Assembly: GCA_021813025.1 (NCBI GenBank)
Contig: JAKAME010000040.1
Coordinates: 1 to 12,939 of the forward strand
Direction of reading: 5' to 3'
DNA: 12,939 nt
Source of the DNA: Microcaldota archaeon
GTDB lineage: Archaea > Micrarchaeota > Micrarchaeia > Anstonellales > Anstonellaceae
The notes below the pieces were generated by a model. The model was not told the origin of the DNA, did not search any database, and saw nothing but the letters and a program-made list of their open reading frames with translations. A program made the position numbers and the translations under genes. This document shows positions 7,652-12,939 of this stretch, one piece after another (the first letter of the stretch is position 1; each line of letters starts with the position of its first letter).

Positions 7652-8372
7652 TCCACACCCGCACCGCGTGTTTTCCATCCAAAACAAGCTTTGCCGGACA
7701 GTCGTGGGCAGATGCGCGCGAGTCGAGGAATTTCTCAAGCGCTTTTTGCTTTTCTTTCCCGCGAAACACGAGCCACACTTCCTTGGCTTTCCTGATTTGC
7801 TGCGGCGAAATGCTCACGCGGCTGGCCGGAGGCTTCGGAGCGCCAGCCACTTCCAGCCATCTCTCCCCTTTCTCCTCCAGCTCTTTTCTTTTTGGGAACA
7901 GCGAGGCAATATGGCCGTCCTCCCCCACGCCGAAAACAAGCAGGTCCGCCCCATCCGGCGCGAGCGAGGAGAGAAGCGTTCCATACGAGTCTATTTCCTG
8001 CGCCCACGCAAGCGCTCCTTTCTTTTCCACGCTTGTGTCAAGCCGCAAGACCTGTTTCGGGTTGGCCAGCTTGGCGTCACACAGCAGCTTTTGCAGCTTA
8101 TGGCCGTTGTTTTCCCTGTCTTTAGCGCCAACTATGCGCTCATCTACGGCAAAAAAGAACAGGTGCCGCCTCTGCCGCAGGGGAATCCGCTTTCCCAAGC
8201 CCTCATAAAACCCGTCCAGCGAATGCCCGCCCGGCAGGCCGATGAGCAGCATGGGGCGGATTTGGCAGGAGAGGGAGACAAAATCCGCAAAGGCAGCCTG
8301 CAGGCATGGCAGGAATTCGTCCCTCTCAAGCCTAATCAATTTGAATTTTTCAGCCGTTTTGCGCGCCGCCAT
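7638..8372 (-). CDS. pgl: 6-phosphogluconolactonase
   Basis: Hydrolyses 6-phosphogluconolactone to 6-phosphogluconate, the middle step between Zwf and Gnd, both encoded next door. The 244 residues match the DevB/NagB-like lactonase family: a GLPGGHS phosphate loop (45-51, the place of the usual SGGSTP), FFAVDERIV (73-81), the family signature GVGEDGHIASLFP (138-150) with H144, and PPASRVSIS (171-179). The start has a purine-rich GGAGAGAGG directly before the ATG, overlapping the stop of the upstream peptidase gene 9 bases away, so the two are translationally linked. The gene faces zwf. Its grouping with gnd and zwf strongly supports the function. The Ser-rich loop is divergent, which is the only reservation. 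Confidence 0.93.
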   Translation of the reverse strand: MAARKTAEKFKLIRLERDEFLPCLQAAFADFVSLSCQIRPMLLIGLPGGHSLDGFYEGLGKRIPLRQRRHLFFFAVDERIVGAKDRENNGHKLQKLLCDAKLANPKQVLRLDTSVEKKGALAWAQEIDSYGTLLSSLAPDGADLLVFGVGEDGHIASLFPKRKELEEKGERWLEVAGAPKPPASRVSISPQQIRKAKEVWLVFRGKEKQKALEKFLDSRASAHDCPAKLVLDGKHAVRVWTDLK

Positions 8373-8381
8373 CCTCTCTCC

Positions 8382-9383
8382 TCAAAGCAGGCGTGCCTTT
8401 TTCTTTCCCCACGCCACGTCATTCTCATATCTCACGCCGAACTTTTTCCCATACCAGCCCGGCTCTATGGCCAGCACCACCCCCTCCTGCAGCTTGTCCT
8501 TGCTCTGCAGGCCAAGATGCGGCGGGTCATGCACTTCCAGCCCGAGTCCGTGCCCAATCGCGTGCAGCATGCGCCCCCAGCCTTTCTTTTTGCACTGCCT
8601 GTCTGCAAATCTCGCCAGCTCGCCTCCGGTGTGAAGCGAGGGCATCTCGTCAAGAATTGAATCGTGAATTTCTTTGGCCTCCTCATACTTCTTTTTCTCC
8701 TCTTTTGCAGGCCCTAGAAAATAGCATCTTGACAAATCCGCATTGAAATGCTGCCATTGCGCCCCGAAATCTATGAGCACAATTCCATACCCAAGCTTTT
8801 TCGCGGCCGGCTCATGGTGGGGCTCGCGCGCATTTTCCCCGGCAGCCACTATTGGCGGGAAGGCAAAAGAAACATTTCTTTCTGCGCACTCGATTGCCAA
8901 TTGCCGCACCACGTCAAGCTCGGTCATGGAAGGTTTCAGCTCAATCGAATCGAGAATGTCTTTTGAAATCTTCACCGCCTTGGCAATTTTGCCTATCTGC
9001 CCTGCGCTTTTCACCCTTCTCAAGTCATCCAGCTGCCCGCCTGCGTCCATCACCCTGCCTGCGCCCAGCAGCTTGCAGAGGCGCACATAGCGCTCTGCGC
9101 GCAGATGGCGCAAATCCAAGCCCACCTTGCCGCGCGGAGCCAGCCTTTTGAGTGTGGGGCCCATGTCCTTCCAGTCCACGGCCAGCACTCTTCCTCCAAA
9201 AAGGCGCTCTGCCTTGAGAGCATTCATCTTTGAGGTAACTAGTGTTTTGCCCGTCCTTGTCCAGACCAGGATGGCGCCGTCTATGTCCGCGCCCGCGTGC
9301 TGGAGGAAATTCGGGCCCGGCCCGTTGGGCACGTCTCCTGAGAAGAGCAGCACGGAGGATGCTCCGGTGAATGGGAACCGCAT
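8382..9383 (-). CDS. M24B metallopeptidase, Xaa-Pro dipeptidase/aminopeptidase-like
   Basis: Cuts peptides with Pro in second position (prolidase or Xaa-Pro aminopeptidase), a cytoplasmic peptide-recycling role. The 333 residues have an N-terminal creatinase-like domain (about 1-120) and a C-terminal pita-bread catalytic domain. All five expected metal ligands are visible: D205 (IDFGA), D216 (NADLS), H278 (IGHGLGLEVHDPP), E307 (AIEPGWY) and E320 (RYEND). H189/H190 in EPHHEP fit substrate-binding positions. It is shorter than the 350-450 residues of many bacterial forms, mainly in the N-terminal domain, as in compact archaeal members. No Shine-Dalgarno is seen, but a TATA-like box lies 22-29 bases before the ATG, so a leaderless transcript is plausible. 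The exact specificity cannot be told from sequence. Confidence 0.92.
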   Translation of the reverse strand: MRFPFTGASSVLLFSGDVPNGPGPNFLQHAGADIDGAILVWTRTGKTLVTSKMNALKAERLFGGRVLAVDWKDMGPTLKRLAPRGKVGLDLRHLRAERYVRLCKLLGAGRVMDAGGQLDDLRRVKSAGQIGKIAKAVKISKDILDSIELKPSMTELDVVRQLAIECAERNVSFAFPPIVAAGENAREPHHEPAAKKLGYGIVLIDFGAQWQHFNADLSRCYFLGPAKEEKKKYEEAKEIHDSILDEMPSLHTGGELARFADRQCKKKGWGRMLHAIGHGLGLEVHDPPHLGLQSKDKLQEGVVLAIEPGWYGKKFGVRYENDVAWGKKKARLL

Positions 9384-9404
9384 GATTTGGGGAGGAAGAG
9401 GAGG

Positions 9405-9412
9405 CTTTTATG
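9405..9412 (-). promoter_or_regulatory. TATA-like box for leaderless M24 peptidase transcript
   Basis: On the - strand CATAAAAG lies 22-29 bases before the ATG at 9383 and overlaps the ogt stop codon. This is the spacing expected when an archaeal TATA box directs a start at or next to the initiation codon, and it agrees with the lack of a Shine-Dalgarno sequence in the pyrimidine-rich 24-base gap. Confidence 0.35.
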
Positions 9413-9737
9413 CATATGGCCAAGGCCTGTCTTTCAGCGCCCCCTCTTTTCTCAGCATCTGCTCCTTCTTTTTCGTCCCCCCTCCAAACCTGCCCAAACT
9501 CCCGTCGCTTTTTATCACGCGGTGGCAGGGCACAAGGGGGGCATAGGGATTTTTTCTCATGACAGAGCCTACCGCCCTGAATGCCCTCGGGTATCCCGCC
9601 ATTTCGGCCACTTCCTTGTAGCTGCGCGTCTGGCCTTTCGGAATGGAATAAGTGGCGGCCAGCACGTCCTGCTCGAATGAAGTGAGCTTGGCCCAGCCTG
9701 CAAGCTTGCGCAAACGAATGGGAATCTGCCTGCTCAT
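9408..9737 (-). CDS. ogt: Methylated-DNA-protein cysteine methyltransferase, catalytic domain only
   Basis: Removes alkyl groups from O6-alkylguanine in DNA by suicidal transfer to its own Cys. The 109 residues correspond to the helix-turn-helix and active-site half of the MGMT family only. FEQDVLAATYSIPKGQTRSY (21-40) opens the domain; RAFRAVGSVMRKNP (51-64) includes the conserved RAVG and NP; VPCHRVI (69-75) carries the acceptor C71; GRFGGG follows. Because the PCHR Cys is intact this is not an ATL protein (those have Trp in its place). The N-terminal ribonuclease-H-like domain of full MGMTs is missing. ATG overlaps the TGA of the upstream methyltransferase gene (ATGA, 4 bases), pointing to coupled translation. 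Confidence 0.92.
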   Translation of the reverse strand: MSRQIPIRLRKLAGWAKLTSFEQDVLAATYSIPKGQTRSYKEVAEMAGYPRAFRAVGSVMRKNPYAPLVPCHRVIKSDGSLGRFGGGTKKKEQMLRKEGALKDRPWPYA

Positions 9738-10735
9738 TGTTTTTGCACCCTCAAATGGTAGAAGAAGTCGTCCTCTTGTATGTCATCCTCCTCTTCCTCA
9801 TAATCCAGCCCTTCCTCCGCCCTCTTGCCCTCTTCCTTCCCCTTCCATCTCTTCGCATAATCCTCCTGCGGCTCCACGCGGGTGCTCCACCCTTCAGCAG
9901 CCAGCGCAGCGCTCAAGTAGAGGAAATTCAAATCAGCAGTCCACTGGCCGTTGAATTCGCGCACAATGGTGTCATTCCACATCTGGGGCGGCAAATCAAA
10001 ATCAGCCGCCAGATAGAAGCCGTAGTCAAACACGTCCAGCTTTCCTCCAGCATTGAGGCTTGCGGCCAGCGCCAGAGCAGCCTGCAAAGCCGCGCGGTTG
10101 ATGGGAAGGATGTATTTCGGGGGCAGGGCCAGCACGAGCTTTCGCTCCAAGTCATTGAGCGCCTGCCACTCTGCTGGCAGGAGATGGGGGTTCATCTTCT
10201 CATCATATCTTGCCTCCATCAACTGCTCTCCCATGCGCGCATACGCTTGTGCGGGCAAATCCGAGAGCAGCTCGTTGCAGCGGACAAGGTCATGGGAGGC
10301 GAATGGAAGCGGCGGCTCATCGCCAGACGCATCCCATTCATGCGTGTCAATCTGGCTGCCGAAGCCCTCCTTCTCCAGCCTCGCTTTAGCTTTCTTGAGC
10401 ATTGGCTGGGAGAAATCAAGCAAAGTGTAATGTATGCGCCCGGCAATGTCTGTCCCGCTTTTCCCATCCAGAGCCTTCAATTCCTGCAAAAAACCATGGG
10501 CAAACGCGCCCTCGCCCCCGCCTGCTTCCGCCACCCTCCAATAGGGCTTTGGCCTGTTTTGCGCCCATCTGTGGAATTCGCGCGCCTGCGCGCGCGTGAG
10601 CAGCCCCTCTTCTGATTGGGCATAGGTGGAGAAGTCTTCGTAGATGCGCGTGCCCCCTGCCTTGTAATAGGCAGAATTGCGCCCGCGCATGCACTCGCTC
10701 AGGGGTTTTGGGGAATCAGCCATTCCTAAAACCAT
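9734..10735 (-). CDS. SAM-dependent methyltransferase, MidA/NDUFAF7-like
   Basis: A class I SAM methyltransferase by its motifs: glycine loop AEAGGGEGAF (69-78), YTLLDFS (103-109) where the acidic residue should hold the SAM ribose, and CNELLSDLPA (153-162), which resembles the NE-x-LDA-x-P motif of the MidA/NDUFAF7 (DUF185) family; KLDVFDYGFY (232-241) resembles the following strand of that family. Known members methylate arginine in a complex I subunit; the substrate here is unknown, and assignment to MidA rather than another SAM family is tentative. Residues 300-323 form a very acidic Glu/Asp tail. The first ATG (10735) overlaps the end of dnaJ by 10 bases; a second ATG at 10723 lies just past the dnaJ stop and could be the true start. 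The next gene overlaps by 4 bases. Confidence 0.8.
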   Translation of the reverse strand: MVLGMADSPKPLSECMRGRNSAYYKAGGTRIYEDFSTYAQSEEGLLTRAQAREFHRWAQNRPKPYWRVAEAGGGEGAFAHGFLQELKALDGKSGTDIAGRIHYTLLDFSQPMLKKAKARLEKEGFGSQIDTHEWDASGDEPPLPFASHDLVRCNELLSDLPAQAYARMGEQLMEARYDEKMNPHLLPAEWQALNDLERKLVLALPPKYILPINRAALQAALALAASLNAGGKLDVFDYGFYLAADFDLPPQMWNDTIVREFNGQWTADLNFLYLSAALAAEGWSTRVEPQEDYAKRWKGKEEGKRAEEGLDYEEEEDDIQEDDFFYHLRVQKQ

Positions 10736-11850
10736 TTTCCCTTCTTTTTCTCCTTTCCCTCCTCGTCCAGCCTGCGCAGCAGCTCCTTCTGCCGCTCATC
10801 CACTCTCTTTGGAACTTCAATGATTATCTGCGCCAGCAAATCCCCTTTTCCCTTTCCATGTAGGCGGGGCAGCCCCTCGCCGCGCAAACGCAGCACTGTG
10901 TGAGACTGAGTGCCTGCAGGCACGCTCATCTCCGCCTCTCCATCCAGCGTGGGCACCCTCACCTTTCCGCCCAGCACCGCCATTGTGTAGGAAATCGGCA
11001 CCTGCACATGCAAATCCTCTCCCTCGCGCTCAAATCTCTCGTCAGGCCTTACATGCACCCGCACCAGCAAGTCTCCCGGCCCGTCAGGGCCCATCTCTCC
11101 AAGCCCGCTGAGGCGCAGGCGCATGCCGTCATCCACTCCTTGTGGAATCTTGACTTCAATGCTCTCCTCCTTTGCCCTATAGCCCCGTCCCGCGCATTCC
11201 TCGCATTCCCTGCCCGGTATCTGGCCCCTTCCACGGCAGTTTTGGCATGGAGCAACTGTGGCAATTCTCCCAAACCCGCCCAAATTCCTTACCTGCTGCA
11301 CCTGCCCCCTTCCATGGCATTTGGCGCAGTCCTTGAGCCCAGAGCCCGGCCTTGCGCCAGAGCCGCTGCAGGTGTCGCATGGGGCCTGCCTTCTGTATTC
11401 TATTGTGCGGCTGGCCCCCTTAGCAGCCTCTTGGAGAGTGACGCTCACTTCTGCCTGCAAATGCCTGCCTGTCTGCCTTCTGGGCATGCCGAACATTGAG
11501 CCAAACATTCCTCCAAAGTGGCTGTCCTCGTCCATTTCTCCAAAAGAGAACCCCATGGAGCGGAACAAGTCCTGGAAATCTCCGAAATCAGCATTTCGGA
11601 AGATGTCTTCTTGGCTGAAGCGCTGGTCAAAGCCTGCATGGCCGTACTGGTCATACACTTGGCGCTTCTGCGGGTCTGAGAGAGCTGCGTAGGCTTCGGA
11701 GATTTCCTTGAACTTTTCCTCTGCTCCCGCCTCCTTGTTCCTGTCAGGGTGGAATTGCATGGCCAGTTTTCTGTAAGCTGACTTGATTTCATCTAGGGAG
11801 GCGGACTTGGAAAGACCCAGGATTTCGTAGTAGTCGCGCTTGGAGGGCAT
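10726..11850 (-). CDS. dnaJ: Chaperone DnaJ (type I Hsp40)
   Basis: Co-chaperone that delivers clients to DnaK and stimulates its ATPase. About 374 residues, full length. J domain at 5-70 with HPD at 34-36; a Gly/Phe and Met-rich linker (about 75-125); four zinc repeats CDTCSGSG, CAKCHGRG, CQNCRGRG and CEECAGRG (about 158-223) forming two zinc centres; then the C-terminal client-binding domains and a Lys-rich end. I chose ATG 11850 (MPSKRDYY) because GAGG lies 9 bases upstream and J domains usually begin near DYYEIL; the in-frame ATG at 11865 adds five residues and has no ribosome binding site. It lies downstream of dnaK on the same strand, as in a usual dnaK-dnaJ unit, though two small genes now lie between. 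Confidence 0.97.
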   Translation of the reverse strand: MPSKRDYYEILGLSKSASLDEIKSAYRKLAMQFHPDRNKEAGAEEKFKEISEAYAALSDPQKRQVYDQYGHAGFDQRFSQEDIFRNADFGDFQDLFRSMGFSFGEMDEDSHFGGMFGSMFGMPRRQTGRHLQAEVSVTLQEAAKGASRTIEYRRQAPCDTCSGSGARPGSGLKDCAKCHGRGQVQQVRNLGGFGRIATVAPCQNCRGRGQIPGRECEECAGRGYRAKEESIEVKIPQGVDDGMRLRLSGLGEMGPDGPGDLLVRVHVRPDERFEREGEDLHVQVPISYTMAVLGGKVRVPTLDGEAEMSVPAGTQSHTVLRLRGEGLPRLHGKGKGDLLAQIIIEVPKRVDERQKELLRRLDEEGKEKKKGKWF

Positions 11851-11886
11851 GGAGGAGAACCTCATTAATCGCTATGATGACTCAAT

Positions 11887-12099
11887 CTATTTGCGTTTGA
11901 TGCGGATAAAATATCCCATCAATATAATGATAATTCCAAATACAACGTATAGGTGAGGCATCCACCAGTATTGGACAAGACCGGCTTTATCTATTCCATA
12001 CAAAAATAAAGAAAGTCCCAAGCTGATTGGAACGAGCCTGTCGAACTCATCGCGGGTCCAGAACAGTCTATTCCCGAACGGTATAGATTTGCCAGACAT
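11887..12099 (-). CDS. Small 70-residue membrane protein
   Basis: Not recognised. An aromatic and charged N-terminal part is followed by a moderately hydrophobic stretch (about 23-36) and a clear membrane helix (about 47-65, VVFGIIIILMGYFI), ending in the basic tail RIKRK, which suggests a cytoplasmic C-terminus. The start is well supported: GAGGTGA (12106-12112) sits 6 bases before the ATG. That ribosome binding site overlaps the stop of the orphan dnaK tail, so this gene was probably once directly downstream of dnaK. Base composition is clearly AT-richer than dnaJ. It ends 36 bases before the dnaJ start. A role tied to the chaperone system is only a positional inference. Confidence 0.8.
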   Translation of the reverse strand: MSGKSIPFGNRLFWTRDEFDRLVPISLGLSLFLYGIDKAGLVQYWWMPHLYVVFGIIIILMGYFIRIKRK

Positions 12100-12110
12100 A
12101 ATACTTCACC

Positions 12111-12155
12111 TCACTTCTTCTTGAACTCCGCGTCAATCGGCTCGTCCGGCCCGCC
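12111..12155 (-). pseudogene. Orphan copy of the dnaK C-terminal tail
   Basis: On the - strand this reads G-G-P-D-E-P-I-D-A-E-F-K-K-K then TGA, the same end as the DnaK encoded at 12777-12939. Bases 12115-12153 match 12781-12819 with a single mismatch (12127 against 12793), 666 bases apart. It has no start of its own and lies in frame just after the TAG of the 190-residue gene, separated by Ser-Cys. Its TGA (12111-12113) overlaps the ribosome binding site of the 70-residue gene, so it looks like the original dnaK end left behind when DNA entered the operon. Confidence 0.85.
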
Positions 12156-12161
12156 GCAACT

Positions 12162-12734
12162 CTAGTGCGTCAATTTCACGTCAGCGGAATTTTCAACCCC
12201 TGTTTTGGCGTCCTTCTTTCTTGGAGCAGTTGTTTCTTTCGCATACGGACCAACGCCACGTTTGATTCCAATCTTCTTCATTTCTTTTGTGATGTCTGCC
12301 AGTTCCTCCTCCTTTTTTGGGGGCTGCTGGCGTTTCTCATCGTTCTTGGAAGACATGCTTTTTTCGTCCTTCGGGCCCTCGCCGATTATGGGAAATGCTA
12401 TTTTCGCATCTTTCGGAATCAAGAACTCGTCAAATCCGCGGTCTTTTGAAAGGGAAGGTTTGATGGCTTCCTGATATTCGGCCTCAGTCATGTTTAACAT
12501 TTTATCAAAAAACTCGATTGTCTCTTTGTCCTTCGGGCCCCCGCCGATTATGGGAAATGCTATTTTCGTATCTTTCGGAATCAAGAACTCGTCAAATCCG
12601 ATATCTTTTGAAGACGCTGGCCGGATAAATTCCTGATACTCCTCTTCGGTCATGTCGAGCATTTTATCAAAGTTCGCTATTGTCTTCTTGTCGAGCCGGT
12701 CAGTCGGGGCCTCATTTCCAGTCTTTTTTCCCAT
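12162..12734 (-). CDS. Hypothetical 190-residue protein with two 54-residue repeats
   Basis: Not recognised. It is soluble, with no signal or membrane segment, and strongly charged. Two near-identical 54-residue units dominate it (about residues 15-123): each has FDKMLxMTExEYQE, then K-P or R-P, SKDxGFDEFLIPKD, and KIAFPIIGxGPKD. The last 65 residues are Lys/Glu-rich and probably disordered. I chose ATG 12734 (MGKKTG) because GAGGTGA lies 4 bases upstream; an in-frame ATG at 12773 would add 13 residues with no ribosome binding site. It sits directly after dnaK, flanked by two copies of the dnaK tail, and is AT-richer than its neighbours, suggesting recent arrival. A client-binding or chaperone-linked role is possible but unsupported. 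Confidence 0.75.
   Translation of the reverse strand: MGKKTGNEAPTDRLDKKTIANFDKMLDMTEEEYQEFIRPASSKDIGFDEFLIPKDTKIAFPIIGGGPKDKETIEFFDKMLNMTEAEYQEAIKPSLSKDRGFDEFLIPKDAKIAFPIIGEGPKDEKSMSSKNDEKRQQPPKKEEELADITKEMKKIGIKRGVGPYAKETTAPRKKDAKTGVENSADVKLTH
12366..12689 (-). repeat. Two tandem 162-bp units inside the hypothetical gene
   Basis: Units 12366-12527 and 12528-12689 are aligned at exactly 162 bases (54 codons), with long identical stretches such as around ATTATGGGAAATGCTATTTT and the bases coding FDEFLIPKD. High identity at the DNA level, including third positions, points to a recent in-frame duplication. Confidence 0.88.
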
Positions 12735-12776
12735 CTGCTCACCTCGCGATACAGCCTTGTTTGAATCCATCAATTA

Positions 12777-12939
12777 TTATTTCTTCTTGAATTCCGCGTC
12801 AATCGGCTCGTCCGGCCCGGAGCCAGAGCCGCCGGGGGCCGACGAGCTTCCGGCCGGGCCGCTCTCACCCTCGCCTCCTTTCTTTTTGTAAATCTCCTCC
12901 CCAATCTTTTGCAGCGAGGATTTCAAAGCCTCAAGTGCC
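12777..12939 (-). CDS. dnaK: Chaperone DnaK (Hsp70), C-terminal 54 codons only
   Basis: The 5' part lies beyond the window edge. The visible end has a helical lid piece (ALEALKSSLQKIGEEIYKKK), typical of the last lid helix of DnaK, then a Gly/Ser/Ala/Pro linker and the tail GPDEPIDAEFKKK. Bacterial and many archaeal DnaK proteins end in a similar DAEF-plus-charged tail; there is no EEVD. DnaK is the ATP-driven chaperone served by the DnaJ encoded downstream. The final 39 coding bases are one copy of the duplicated tail. Identification rests on this short end plus the dnaJ neighbour. Confidence 0.88.
   Translation of the reverse strand, partial: ALEALKSSLQKIGEEIYKKKGGEGESGPAGSSSAPGGSGSGPDEPIDAEFKKK
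12781..12819 (-). repeat. Direct repeat, genic copy of the dnaK tail
   Basis: This 39-bp block inside dnaK matches 12115-12153 with one mismatch. The copies face the same way and bracket the 190-residue gene, giving a 666-bp unit that would be lost cleanly, with dnaK restored, by recombination between the repeats. Confidence 0.85.

Noticed and set aside
7668..8660. 330-codon open frame on the + strand opposite pgl and the peptidase
   Set aside because: It spans two well-recognised - strand genes with catalytic motifs.
12366..12689. CRISPR-like or satellite repeat
   Set aside because: Only two units, 162 bp, in frame within a protein gene.
1..12939. tRNA, rRNA, CRISPR array, transposase or integrase genes
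   Set aside because: I looked on both strands by eye and saw none I could support; the gaps are too short for most of them.

Overview
The window is gene-dense, with no gap above about 65 bases. It looks most like a chromosomal segment of a small-genome archaeon, probably DPANN-type (Diapherotrites or Micrarchaeota-like). Supporting signs are short GAGGTGA Shine-Dalgarno sequences, TATA-like boxes 22-45 bases before some starts with no clear bacterial promoters, and a compact M24 peptidase. There is no rRNA or ribosomal protein here to place it, so a bacterial origin cannot be excluded. TGA, TAA and TAG all appear to be used as stops.

Layout. (1) 1-5128, + strand: two large genes 7 bases apart. 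The first is cut by the window edge and has two related C-x(2,3)-H-G-x8-C-P-x-C zinc fingers and coiled-coil-like ends. The second is a 991-residue, Cys-rich, sequon-rich secreted protein ending in a lysozyme-like (SLT lytic transglycosylase-like) domain. Neither has a firm name; together they are the best candidate for an undescribed surface, secretion or cell-contact system. (2) 5191-8372: gnd and zwf on + converge on pgl on -. The three encode the whole oxidative pentose phosphate branch (glucose 6-phosphate to ribulose 5-phosphate), unusual in archaea, most of which make pentoses by other routes. (3) 8382-12939, all - strand: read in the direction of transcription, dnaK (3' end only), a 190-residue repeat protein, a 70-residue membrane protein, dnaJ, a MidA-like SAM methyltransferase, an Ogt/MGMT-type DNA repair protein, an M24 metallopeptidase and pgl. 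Gaps are very short or overlapping, so most of this is probably one or a few transcripts.

The most striking structural signal is at the right end. The last 13 codons of dnaK occur twice: once as the true end of the gene (12781-12819) and again 666 bases away (12115-12153) as an orphan tail, 39 bp with one mismatch. The orphan copy sits between the 190-residue gene and the 70-residue gene, and its stop codon overlaps the ribosome binding site of the 70-residue gene. This looks like an insertion into the 3' end of dnaK that rebuilt the host gene, carrying the AT-richer repeat-protein gene into a chaperone operon. A smaller tail duplication (13 bp) lies just after pgl.
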